This document shows positions 1 to 16,508 of a stretch of DNA of 64,000 nucleotides, one piece after another (the first letter of the stretch is position 1; the number at the start of each line of letters is the position of its first letter). This stretch comes from Siphlonurus alternatus. Lineage: Eukaryota > Arthropoda > Insecta > Ephemeroptera > Siphlonuridae. The stretch lies in NCBI GenBank assembly GCA_949825025.1, contig OX463784.1, forward strand, positions 19,090,761-19,154,760, in the 5' to 3' direction. A program made the translations under genes and the position numbers. A model generated the notes under the pieces. It saw only the letters and a list, made by a program, of their open reading frames with translations. It did not search any database and had not been told where the DNA came from.

Positions 1-140
1 TGCACAATGTATTTTGTATGGTTAAAACAAATAAATAAGTATAATTCTATGCAACTCCAAAAAAATGACCACTGAATGAAGTCATAAAATAGCGTAATAA
101 ACTTCTGGGGTGGTCAAAATTTATTTTATTTTAATATGAG

Positions 141-462
141 AATGGAGTATTGACCTCAAAATTTTTTATTGCAGAAATGGATAGAGGGTGCAAAAATATG
201 CTACTCTGAATTTTTTCAGATTTTTCTGAGACTGGGAAGTATTTCTAAAAAATTATTGAAAGTCTATTTTGATGACGTCACGAGGCGCCTCTCCTTAAGA
301 AAAGGATAGGACATTAACGCCCGTGACGTCATAAAACGGACTTTCAATGATTTTTAAAAAATACTTCCCGGTCTCAGAAAAATTTGAAAAAAATCAGAGT
401 AGCATAACTTTGCACTCTCTATCCATTTCTGCAATAAAAAAATTTGAGGTCGGTTCTCTATT
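141..462. mobile_element. Family 3 foldback element (tip type A)
   Basis: The left tip AATGGAGTATTGACCTC pairs with GAGGTCGGTTCTCTATT at the right, and the arms are complementary throughout (for example GCAGAAATGGATAGAGGGTG against CTCTATCCATTTCTGC). TGACGTCA octamers are at 273-280 and 324-331. Confidence 0.85.
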
Positions 463-706
463 ACACAATAACCTAATCAATACGTGATTAACACTCAGAG
501 TTTCCCTAGGTGCTTGATTTTTTTTTAAAATATTTTATAAAATTCTTGAATAAAAATTAAAATACATAAAAATTGATTTTTATAATTAGTATACTAGACA
601 CGAAAATGTAAATAATAATTACTCGATACAAATATTTTTTAATTAAGAAAGTATTAAAAATATAAAGGAAACTGCTTTTTATTAAAACAGGAGACAGGAA
701 AAAAAA

Positions 707-772
<66 letters not shown>

Positions 773-3700
773 AGGATACTGGAAGCTCTAAAGAGAATAG
801 AAATTTGTGTGATGCCTTTGCCCGGTAGTACATACAGGCATTCTGTAGAGGTATTCCACCTATCTCACTCTGGTAGTAGAGGGGGTTTCTTGCTGCAAGG
901 CAGGCAGTCTATCACACAGGGTAGCAGCAGACTATAAGGGGGAATCCTTCTTATCATTATGCAGCTCAGCATTCCCTATCAGCCTCAAGTTTCATCCACC
1001 TGCTTGCTTTCACCGCAACTATCATTACATTCACTAGCATATAAAAAACATATAATATTTTTTTTAAATGTAAATTTTAAATAAAAAATATTATATCCTA
1101 ATTTTTTAAGAGTATAAAAATCAAAGTATAACGTTTAACTAATGTATTCCCTTTCAAGTTTTAAGATTACAACCTTAAGTTAAGTCAGTTTTGATCAAAA
1201 CATACACAAAAAAGCAGTCAGAACAGTGTAATTTCCAGTAGTAATGGAAGATTTAAATGGCTTTGGTGTGCCTTTTAAAAATGAGCGTGCAAAGTGTTTC
1301 ATTTAATATGTACCTGTAATCAATGTGTTACTTTTAGAACACCAGTGCAATAAAGAATCATTGATTTGCCAGTTAATATTCTCATAATATACTGTATATT
1401 ATTTTTTCTTAGCACATTTTGTAATGGTAGTGATGGAATTTTTCAAATATTATTCTCAGTCTATTGTTAATGTATATTAAATGAGTAATGATTATATCAT
1501 GTTATTAATCTCACTTATTATTTTGTTTTAAAATTAAATTATAATATCTAGATACATTCATACTAATACTGTAAGAGAATAAAAAATACAAAGCAATAAA
1601 ATAGCATACAAGTGACTATGAGTAAGTATTAATAGAAAAGAAAAATGATTTTTAAAGAGCAGAAAAAAAAAAGAAAAAAGCAAGTGCTTTTTAAAAGTGA
1701 ATTACTGTCTTAGTACTGAAAGAACTATAAAAACACACGGTGAGGTATTTTTTACTACGTAGATTATTATTCTTTTTATTGCAAAAATCGTAAATATAAT
1801 ACCATGTATTTTTTTTTTAAACTACACTTTGCATGCGTGCAGAAGAAAAAAAAGTTTTAGAAGTTTGATTGTAGTCGTTTTTATGTCTTTTAAAAAAAAA
1901 TACTTTAAAAAATACAGACATGAAATGTTTATGTTCATATATAATGTTTTGTCTTATGGGTTATATTATTTAATGAAATATGTAAGATGTTACTGAATCT
2001 TATTATCTGCCATTGGATAATCTGATAATATGTGAATATTAATCTCTTGTCAATTTAATATCATTCGGGTTGCAAATTAATATTTTGGACACTTTTTTTC
2101 CATTAGAGATTGTTCTCAAATTCATATGAAAACCCTTTCGTTATATTTTAGAATTAAAAATAAAATAGAAATAAGAGGTCTCTGTTGTGTTGTTAATTAG
2201 TTTGAAATTTTATTACTGAAGTTCTATGATTGTGTATGTATTTTAATCCTATAAATACAATACTCAAGCAAGCTGTATTTTAGCATTTTTTCTTACAGTG
2301 AATTTATTTTCATTTCTTGAATAACAGTTGTACAATCTTATCAACATTCCATATTCTAGTTCATTTGGAAAATAATTCTGTTATAATGGCATATAATAGC
2401 TTTAAAAGTTAATCTAAGAAATAATTATATTGTTACTCAAAATTATCGAGACAGCCTGTTCGTGTTCAGCATCAATCGCTGTGTCTCAGTATTTATGCCT
2501 AACTCTGTACATGAAAATTTAAAACATGTTTTAATTGTTTTATATTGTGTTTCAGATTTAATAAAGCTCATGAGTTACTACAAAAGACTTTTGTATAGTC
2601 ATTACTCTTTTAGCAGTAATATTTTTTTTTTTAAGTGCTAATAAAAATAGTTAAAATGGACATTTATGTTCTTGATATCTGTAGGCAATTTTTAACAGCT
2701 CTTTAGGGATTTATAAAAGCTTTAACTTGGTGCTACATTTTTCTTGTTTCCTAACAGCTGTGCTGTGTTAGAACCATTTAAAGGTAAAAATAAAACAGTA
2801 TATTGTATGTTTAACAAAAATAATACAAAATGCTTAATATAAGCAAGGGATAAAAGGTAGTTGAACTCCCTTAGTGTCTGTACTGACTGAGAGTACTTTA
2901 TAATAGAAATATTATAATATATATAGAAAAAGGTATAGTCAGCATTTTGTCATGATTTTGGAGAATTGGAAATATGCTTTTCAATGAAAATTGAAATTTC
3001 ATGTTGACTTTTTTGAAGATTAATAAAATTTTAACAGCGTGATGCATATCATGGTAATTTTCGGAAGAAAGAAGCAGATAATCTATTTATATATTGCTTA
3101 AAATTCTCCAAATTTAATTAACAGACCGTGCGTGCGTGCCGTAATACAAAAGAAATACTCACCGAGATGTTTTTTTTTTTTTAGAATAAAACCGAGCTGT
3201 GATATATAATTTTTTTTATTAATTAACTGTTATAGTTTGTATTAATAATGTAAATTTATAAATATTAGTATTTTTGCCAGTTTTAAAATTGAAATAAAAA
3301 TTTTAATTATTATTTAAAGGAAATAATAAATCTTATTTTAATGATTTTGTTTCATAATTTACTATTTTGAGAAAAAATAATTATAAAAACGTAATAGTAT
3401 TCAGTTTTTCTTTTATGGAAGGTTTAAGGATGGTAAGTAATACACCTATAACTATTATCATTGGTGAGTTTAAGCAATGACATTAACTACAAGTGACTTT
3501 TAGTCTAGATCTAGGATAGGGGAAAGAATAGCATCGTTAATTTTACTACTATGTGACTCGAGCTCCAACTTAAATCTTACTTTCAAGACAATCGCATTCG
3601 TTTACATTCAAATAAAAATCTCACATCTTAAATGCTGTTGTCGCAATTCATGCCTTTTTTTAAATATTATAAATTATATTTTATTTACGTGCTGTTCTAA

Positions 3701-5090
3701 ACCAACACCCATGTTCGTTCAATAATATTTCTATTAATTTGAAGCAAAGTGGTTTTAATACGATATTTCATTTTCTTTAAATACATAAATTATGTAACCT
3801 GAGAGTCATTTAGTTCAGGTAAAGAATTCATTTTAATAGGCCAGCAAATTTTGCAATCATATTTTAATTTCAAACTGTCATGTAGGTACTTGGTATTACT
3901 ATTATTAATGTAATTTTAATTTAATTTAAATTATTTAAATACGCTACATTTTATTTTATACAATTAATGAAATTAATTTGTAAAAAAAAATTAACTACAA
4001 AATTTACAAGTTATTAAAATAAAAAAAAACTAATTTTTGAATAAAGTATTAAAAAAATAATTTTTCAAATTTAAATTTTAAAATATTTTTACATAACTTT
4101 ATTTTAAGTTAAAATATATTGCAACAATCTAATGCATTAAAATGTTGTATAATAATTTAATAAACAATATCAACATTATAGTATTTTAAAAATGTAATCT
4201 AAAATATATATGCAAATAATTACACTAAAGTAGATATGTTTTTTGTTACTTTACTTGATTGATATACTTATTTATACTAATTATCAATGAAGAACTCCCG
4301 CCGAGCTAACAGAATAACCTAAAACTAGATTGGTGATCAACAATGTAATAAATTTATGATAGTACTACGTTTTAATTTAAAGGTTGGTTGAGTTACGAGT
4401 TTCTGTACAATTTTGGTCATGTGTAGATTTAGATTTAAATTTATTTCAACCATCAATGACTGTAAATCAATTAACTAGAACAATCGTAATACAATCAAAA
4501 CTGATATTTCAACATGCAGCTATATAACTGGAGTCTACCTATATAAAATTTTAATGTAATATGATTGTACTGTACTATGCACATGGTTTAATTTTTACTT
4601 TTAATACGAAGTAAAAGGAATTTCAAATAATATATGAGTGAGCATAGTTCAGCATATTTAAAATTTTCTTTAAAATCAAGTCCCAGAGAGAACCACGTGA
4701 TTTTCTGAGCTTCTTTTCAATATGTGTTATTAGTAATGTATGATATATGTGTAAATATTAAGTTATATTATCAATAATCGTTAACTTTTTTATTAATATT
4801 TCTTTAACAAATCTTTAAATTTTACAAATATACCTTATTTTCAGCTATAGTATAATTAATTTTTAATATGCAAGTAAAAATTATTGCAAAAAAATTGATA
4901 TTTTTGCTAATGAATATATTATATGGTATAAAACATGTAAATTATCATATATTTATTTGTTAAACTACTTCATACTACATTAAACGTCTTATTTTGTTAT
5001 GTTATTTAAAATCTATATATTTTCATTTAATATAGAAAGAAATAATCATAAACAAAAGCTAAGCCATTCTATTCAAAACTATTGTGGAGC
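463..5090. other. non-coding AT-rich stretch
   Basis: It contains the (GA)n array at 710-768, a GC-richer block at 770-1020 with no convincing frame on either strand, and homopolymer A/T runs. No gene was seen. Confidence 0.7.
710..768 (+). repeat. (GA)n microsatellite
   Basis: About 59 bp of nearly pure GA. A GC-richer, non-coding block follows (770-1020). Confidence 0.97.
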
Positions 5091-5200
5091 TCTTAATAAA
5101 CCCCTTTCTGCCATTGCTATATATATGGCTGATTTAGAACTCTTAATAAACCCCTGCAATAAAACCATTTCTGCGATTGCTATATATATGGCTGATTTAA
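5091..5200 (+). repeat. imperfect direct tandem duplication
   Basis: TCTTAATAAACCCCT... and GCTATATATATGGCTGATTT occur twice in tandem (5091-5136 and 5141-5200). The second unit carries a 13-base insertion, GCAATAAAACCAT. An open frame crossing it is not a credible gene. Confidence 0.85.
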
Positions 5201-6306
5201 AATAACAGTCACATAATCATCGGCGACAACAAGTACTACAATTAATAAGAAACTTTGGTGTCAAATTAACCCTAATTTTTTAATGTTACATGCAAATTTT
5301 GATAATGAAATGGTATATTTTGCTACGTTCTATTAATCCCAGAATTGTACATAGTTCTGACACAAAGCATAAATGTTACAATGTTATTTTTGGTAGTATT
5401 GACCCTCTTAGCACGACATGTGCGGGTCTTCTAAATCAACATTCTCTCTCTCTCTCTCTCGGACACTATTATAACATTGCTAGTAGTAGCCAGCCAGCTC
5501 GATCCTAATATCTTATTCTGTTTCGTGAGGACTCCACTTAACAGATAAGTCAACATTAACTTTAACAAAGAAAACAATTTTAGATCATGCAGTATTTTTT
5601 TCCCCTTATTTTCTTAGTATAATAAATTTATAATGAATATAATAGAGGTATATATTATACAGTATTACTAGAAAGTGTTAAAATGAGCTATAATTTTAAT
5701 AAAAACGTGGAATATAAGTGTAAAAACTGTAAAATATATACAATTATATTATATAAAATGCTAATACTTTCAAATTGACATAAATTATCTCGTTTTTTAA
5801 GTGTCGGTTTTGATAGTAATAATTTAACCCTTGAAATTATTTCCTCGAAACGTTGTTAATTTAATTGTAAAAAACGAAGAATAATTCTTAGTAAATTATA
5901 AATGTATTAAATGACAAAAGAAAAATATTATAATCCAATGTTCCATGTAAATTATAAACAATGAATCTCGCATCTTGAAAGCAACTGATTATTTATATTT
6001 TGTGAAAATAGTTTGTTTTTCTGATATATTTTTATTTCAATAATCTAAATAAATTAAAATTTAAAATAATATAAATTATTTAAAGTAGTAAAATTTTTAT
6101 TTAACTAGTTATGTTTGTTTCAATGTTTACACGGAATATACGAATAGTTAGTAGAAAGAGGAAAAGCTGCTGATCTTTAGGCTTAAAATGAAACAACAGT
6201 AACAACACTAGCAGCAATATAGAAGTAAAACATCAAGCCAGGAAGAACGTCTTTTCAAATCCGTTCCATTATTTAAACCCAAGGGCTTAGCCAACAAGCA
6301 TTTCAG

Positions 6307-6351
<45 letters not shown>

Positions 6352-7218
6352 CTCTCTTCAACATATAAAGCTGAAATAGCAGCTTAAATTTTTCATACTT
6401 TTCCCGCCACTGTTACCGTCAGAATATACATTTTTCAAATGTTTTTGTTCTGAACTTTTTTTCTCTTCACTACTTTTTCTTTTCTCTCTCTTTATCTTTT
6501 ATTGTCAGAGTATTTCCTTTAAATGTTTCATCCACTAGGATAGAAAAAAAAAATCAGTGATTTGATCTTGTGGTTTAAAACTATACTGTGTCCTGTTTTC
6601 TTTTGCTTGGTCTTTTGGGTATTAAACTACAAAATCCAGATGATTCTCTTGCTTTTTTTTCAGGTACTTTTTTTTTTCGGGAGAAATAAAGACTGCATGG
6701 TTTTTGGTTCTCCCCTATCTTTATATATACTAAAATCCCTTTATACATATATAAGTCCCGTAGCTCGCATAAAGATCAATGCCTTTTTGTTTTTTTCTAG
6801 TGTTGTTATCCTTTCAAATTTGTACATAAAATTTAATGTGTTAAAAAATATATGAAAGGATTCTAGTATAAGTTTATTAAAAGTAACAGATATATTGATA
6901 ATTATATATTTTATGTTATTACCTTTTAATAGAAGAAAATATGTTTTAATTTAATTCTTGATTTGTTATAGAAAAATTTTAATAATAGCTTTCTTAAAAT
7001 TATGGGTTTTTAATTATACATGCATCTCTACTGAATACACTAACTTTTAAAATTTATATTTTGATATTAATTATCAATTTCTTGGCTATACCTAGACTAC
7101 ATGTTCTGTAAAGTAATTGGTCAAGTTTCTATAATAATTATTCAGTAATTCAGTCAAAAGAGGTTAGGCAACGAGAATGCATCGCTATCTGCATAGAGCG
7201 AATAGATTTTCATTTAAA
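5201..7218. other. non-coding AT-rich stretch
   Basis: Short CT run at about 5440-5460, a CT array at 6310 and pyrimidine-rich sequence to 6540. A 97-codon open frame near 6562-6855 is low-complexity and hydrophobic with T-rich codons; I do not consider it a gene. Confidence 0.65.
6310..6348 (+). repeat. (CT)n microsatellite
   Basis: About 39 bp of pure CT, flanked by other pyrimidine-rich sequence to 6490. Confidence 0.97.
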
Positions 7219-7508
7219 TAATAATAATAATAATAATAATATATATTTTATTGAGCAGAAACAGACAAATTACATATTATGTCAATATAGTCAAAGTGGA
7301 TGAAGCACTGCTCAAGAGGCTGCAGAAAAAGGCGATTGCCCATACAAAGTTCTACATCCTGAAAGTAGAGAATAGAAAAGAAGGCAAGAAGGTAAAATGT
7401 TTTACATATGTATATTGCAATAGTTTTGGACCATCTATCTACTGGGCGGGTATCAGAAGCCGAAAAAGTGACCAATACAAAGATGGTCACGACGAAAAGA
7501 AGAAATAA
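7219..7508 (-). mobile_element. probable 3' end of a retroelement with an (ATT)n tail
   Basis: A GC-enriched block (7245-7508) abuts a TAA/ATT microsatellite (7219-7241). On the minus strand it ends CTCAATAAAATATAT (a polyadenylation-like AATAAA) followed by (ATT)n, the layout of a LINE or SINE 3' end. Both strands are open for about 80 codons, but neither translation is recognisable. The alternative is a small unannotated exon or retrocopy. Confidence 0.4.
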
Positions 7509-11600
<4,092 letters not shown>

Positions 11601-11629
<29 letters not shown>

Positions 11630-11975
11630 TTTCTCTTGTGGCTGTACATAATACAACATAGAGACAAAAAAAACTTATAAATATAACTTAAAAATTAAAC
11701 ATGATACAATATTATATGCACTTAGAAATATTAAAACAATTAAAGCAGACATTAAAATAACATTCATACACATATATAAATCAAGATAATACATCATAGT
11801 GGCATTTATCCGCTATGTTGTATTCTTAAGATTGATATATTCTTTTACTGAATAAAACTGGTGCGCTAGTAGAAACTTTTTTAGTTCTTTCGCAAATTTT
11901 TTATTACAGTCAATATTTTTAATTACAGTCATTTTGCTGCTTAACAATTTGCCTAACTTTCAGGTATAAAACAAT
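11601..11975 (-). mobile_element. 3' end of a CR1/Jockey-type LINE with (AAAT)n tail, 5'-truncated
   Basis: On the minus strand an open stretch at about 11955-11810 reads GKLLSSKMTVIKNIDC, then NKKFAKELKKFLLAHQFYSV, then KEYINLKNTT and a stop. This resembles the extreme C-terminus of non-LTR reverse transcriptase ORFs (the 'LKxFLLxxxFYSVxEY' type). A short 3' UTR with TGTACAGCCACAAGAG follows, then an (AAAT)n tail at about 11632-11601. The rest of the element is absent, as is usual for 5'-truncated insertions. Confidence 0.7.
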
Positions 11976-14900
11976 ATGGCGGTCAACTACAAAAATTTAA
12001 ATTGTACTATGTACTGTGTACTGTGTAGCTAAAATTCCCATTTGTTAATTTTTAAAGAATATTCTTGTATACTTTCACAAAACAATATGCATAAAATGAT
12101 AAATATTAGATTACATGCAGTACTCGTATGATTGTAATAAATACTAATTAATATAATATATTATTAATAAATATGTTATTATTAAATTAATATTTTAATT
12201 TGCTTGTTGCATATGAACATTAAACGGATGTGCATTTAGCGTGTAATATACTCTTTAATGCGACGATGGAGTTAGCTACTCTCTCTCTCTCACACACACA
12301 CTGCGCTATAGCTACTGCTGCTGCTGATTCTACTGCTACGATCTTTGTCGGTTCTGTTTGTTTTGCCGGCAGCAGCAGCGGCAGTATGGACCGAAGCGTT
12401 CAGAGATGGCAAATACATGAACACTAGATATGAAAGGTACACTTATTATTAAATAACTGCAGTATCGTTTAAACCGTTATTACATGATACAATTTTTATT
12501 ATTATTGCATACAAGTTTTCATTACAAGAAAAATTCAACTCCATTCGTTTGCATATGGATAAGAATTATTCTTATTAGGACAAATTGTATGCATAATTTT
12601 ATCGTGTATGATAAAGCTTTAGAGGATAATTAGTACTATTAAGGACACTTTGAGATATCAAAAACATCAACTCTTGCTTGATATTTATAAAGTTAAAATT
12701 CTAAAATAATGTAGATTTGCAATTTTCCAATAAAAGTTAATGATAACCATAGCTCCATTAATTGCATTGCAAAGCATTCAAACAGAGCAGGGGTAAAATT
12801 ATTTGAAATTTTTCGCAGTGTTCAACTCAGGATAGCACAAACGTAACCACTGCCTTATTTTTCCATACATGTAGCTCTAACACGAAGTATATAGGGGCAA
12901 AAAAAAAATCAAATTCTTATATACTCTATGGCAAACACCAGGAGTAACGTTCGAAATGTCTGGAGGTGTATTAACAATAAGCATGCGTTTTGATAGAATA
13001 TCCTAACTGCAGATATCGCCAATTTTTCAGCATTTATTAAAGTTAATTAAACTTTATTGAAAAATCAATGGTTGCTTTTATTGTTACTAAATGACAATAG
13101 TTTATTTTTGTACCAACGGACAAGACATTTCACGTTTTAAATAATAATTATGCACTTTTCATACTATTTAGTTCAGTTCGACATTATAATGTAAAATCTT
13201 AAAATATTAAAAACAGTAAGCCCAGGTGGCAATAAACACTTGTACAGTATATAAATCATATAGTAATGCCGATATATTTTACTTTTGTTTTATGCCTACG
13301 TTACGTATATTAAAAGTGTTGTTTGGATGAATTGACAACAGCAAAGCATGGAGTTATCGTTACGGTTAGAATATGCTACTCCCTGTAAACACATAAATTA
13401 TAACTTTATAATTTAATTATGTTTTAAATATTAATAATTATAAAGAAAAAACAAGTAATTATTACTCATACTTTACATTTTAATTTAAATTAAATATTTA
13501 AAAAATATATATAATTTTTATATTTTAAAATTAGTAAAAACAATTTCTTATTTAAAAAATTTAGAAATTATTGTAGAAATTACATTAAAATTTTGTAGTA
13601 ATTTTATTGCTTCCTATTGATAAAATTAGAGCATTGTAAATTTTAACTTAAGTGAAATGATAATTTTGACTTTCAGAAATATATAAAATATATTCCAGTA
13701 TTTTGACTCAATTAATATGAAAGACAAATGCAATGAAGATTATTTTGTATGATTTTAAGTATAGGGAAAACAACTTCGATGAAAGAAATTGATGCTATGC
13801 TATGTCAGTAGTGATATCTTTTGTTCCAATTATCAGAACTATTACAGCTTTTACTGTAACTCTTGTAAGTGGCAAAATTACGATTTTTTTTTTTTTTTTT
13901 TTTTTTTCAATCACAATGAATAGGAATTTCGTTCTAAATTTCTTGATATTTTCAATGGTGAACCACAACACATGGATTTTGAAACCCAATAAATTTATAA
14001 ATCCTATAAAAAATTACAGTATAACTAAACAATTTTAAAATTACACAAAATACAAACACTTCACTTATTTTAGACACGTTAATTTTAAATATCTATAACT
14101 TTAGTCACACAAATTTTTTTTTGATAATTTATTGAATGATTTTTAAACATAACTGATACTTTTATATTTTTTTGTATTACCTCTTAATATTACTAATCTA
14201 CCATGGAAAGGAACAGGAGTGGCACACAAAATCGATGTGGCTCTCTTGGTTGCGCGGATGCTGCTCTCTCTCTCTCTCTCTCTCTCTCCGCTCAGCTCGA
14301 AATAAGTTGAGAGAGATAAGAGCAACGGGGCCACAACTCTCCATGGCACACTGACGTTGAACTCCTTCTTCTCCTCTTCAATCGCCATATAGACAACAGC
14401 TAATGCCTCACGCACTTTTGACTCGGTTAAATTTCAAAACGGTTATTTATAAAAACAATACTTTTTTTTTAATGTAATTAAATTTTTGTGAATAACTTTC
14501 AATTTTATATTGTATAAAAGTAGATTCTATTTTTAGTATTGATTTCTCTAAATAGAAATCTATAACCTTTTTTTGTTCTTCAACAGTATTTTTTTTAAAT
14601 CTTCCAAATGTTTTAATTTCACCAGCCTTTATGTTCTTTTTGTTCCTGCACTGAGAATGTTATTGTGTAATTATTATTTTTAGTAATGTTAATTCATTTT
14701 CATTTTCTAATGCAATTAATATTTTAAAAAGAAAAGGTTAGAATTTTTGTGCAATAGCAAAAAACTTGCATCATTATTGAATCAAAATATATCTGAAACT
14801 GCTTGAGACAACCAGATGAAAATTTATGCACTAATATTAACGAATTCCTATTCATCAAACATATCTGAATGTCATATTCACTACAGGTCATTATCAGGGG

Positions 14901-15101
14901 ATTGAGATACGAATATAGCCTTTAATTGCAATGGCTTGTAATTCCATTTTATCAACGGTTAAAACAAACTTAATTAATTAGAATGATTTTTTTATGCCCT
15001 ACTAATATATAACAAATATAACTTACAAATGTAGCTTATCAAATATATTTTCACCTCAGAATACAAATACCATATACTGTTTGGATCAAATATAGGCATA
15101 A
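11976..15101. other. non-coding stretch with two GC-richer patches
   Basis: Patch 12250-12425 has short CT, CA and CTG/CAG-like runs. Patch 14200-14425 has a short CT array and a minus-strand open frame (MREALAVVYMAIEEEKKEF...) that I cannot match to any family. Either could be a first exon or 5' UTR of a gene outside the window; neither has decisive splice signals. A poly-T run is at 13886-13908. Confidence 0.5.
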
Positions 15102-15192
15102 TATACACCCCATTCGAATAAAAATGTTCGATCCAGCCATGTTAATAAAAATTACTGCCGAATTGGAAGTTTTTAATTGAATGGAGTGTACA
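15102..15192. mobile_element. short inverted-repeat element (about 90 bp)
   Basis: TATACACCCCATTCGAATAA at the left and TTAATTGAATGGAGTGTA at the right are imperfect inverted repeats of about 25 bp. This is consistent with a very short MITE; no second copy was seen. Confidence 0.5.
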
Positions 15193-16090
15193 CCTTGAAA
15201 GACTTTACTCCTGCCATTTTTGCTGGCGCTGCAGTTCCAAGAGACAAAGAAGTGGAGAGTTACAAATTTGGGGGAGGTATTTCCCCCAGTCTAACTATCC
15301 CAAAAAGTTTAAGTTCACCACGCGTCTATAGATACGTATATAGCATTGTCTAATACTAACATATAGTAGAATTCGTGCTGTCCATGCTTCAAAACGTCAA
15401 TAATCGTAAAAGAGTCATAGATTTAGAACACATACATCGTCAAGCGGTAATGATAATAAACGTTATCTATACAATATTATATACAATATATTCACTGAAA
15501 AAATAATTTGAAAATATTATTACTTCCCCTAAAATATCAATTAAAATAACAATAAGTATTAGATAATATCTCATCTCATTAAACAGGATAATAGAATGAG
15601 GGTTAAAGTATAAGGTCAAAATTTTAGGGGTAGATTAGATAGGGGTTTATTGTATCATCAATGCTGAGGGTGGTATAGCGATAATATTTGATCATGTTCA
15701 TCATCACAAGAATAGAAGCCGCTATGTAAAGTTATAAGGAAGGTATAAAAGGTAAAATAAGCTGATTAAACGTTTGGTAAATATCGTTTTAACCATCGCC
15801 TTTATTATAACAATCTGGGGTATTATTATTATCAGGAAATATTCTATGTATGTACTGGTAGATATACAAATATTAATCTATAATTCTAGTATATATATAA
15901 GTGTATACTTTACTATGATAATATTGACTTATTTATTCAGCTTTATCTTATAGATTTTTTATTATTTTATTTCAATTATATTTTATTTATATATACATTG
16001 TTTTTCTTTGTTTCTTAATTTAATATGTTGAATTTTCGTTGTAATATTTCTGACATGAAATTTGTTGTCATTTTTTTAATTTAATTAAAT

Positions 16091-16194
16091 GGGACGATTC
16101 ACGAAAGAGTTATCCAGATAGTTATCCCGGCTTCTCACTAACCACGGTTAGCGCCAGCCTAATTCATTAACACTAAACGTGGTTAATGAGCAAC

Positions 16195-16225
<31 letters not shown>

Positions 16226-16508
16226 TCAACCAAGGTTATACACAATAACCTTATTGGTTGAAGACATTTACATGAAAAATATGTTTCTTCAAGACCTAGA
16301 ATAATTATAACACTAGAAGATTGTATCTTATTTATGATTTCAAACTAAAACAAAAATGAAATAAAAGTTGACTGATTGACAGATAATTGTTTTTAAATTC
16401 TTTCACAAGACACTTAAATACAATTTTTTTTATCCCTTAATTATCAAGTTGAAGCTTATTTTTTTTTAAAGGTTAAAAAAACCTGGATAACTCCCTTCAT
16501 GAATCGCG
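16091..16508. mobile_element. Family 1 foldback element with long insert
   Basis: The left end GACGATTCACGAAAGAGT (16093) and the right end ACTCCCTTCATGAATCGC (16490-16507) are inverted repeats. The core (TCTCACTAACCACGGTTAG, then AACACTAAACGTGGTTAATG) is in the left half. The copy is about 418 bp instead of about 130 because of a poly-T run (16196-16220) and a further segment containing a CAACCAAGGTTAT...ATAACCTTATTGGTTG stem-loop (16228-16262). Confidence 0.6.

Noticed and set aside
2445..2525. GAGACAGC / GCTGTGTCTC inverted repeat
   Set aside because: Arms too short and imperfect to support an element or structured RNA.
6562..6855. 97-codon hydrophobic open frame
   Set aside because: Phe/Leu/Ile-rich translation of T-rich DNA, no domain, no flanking gene structure.
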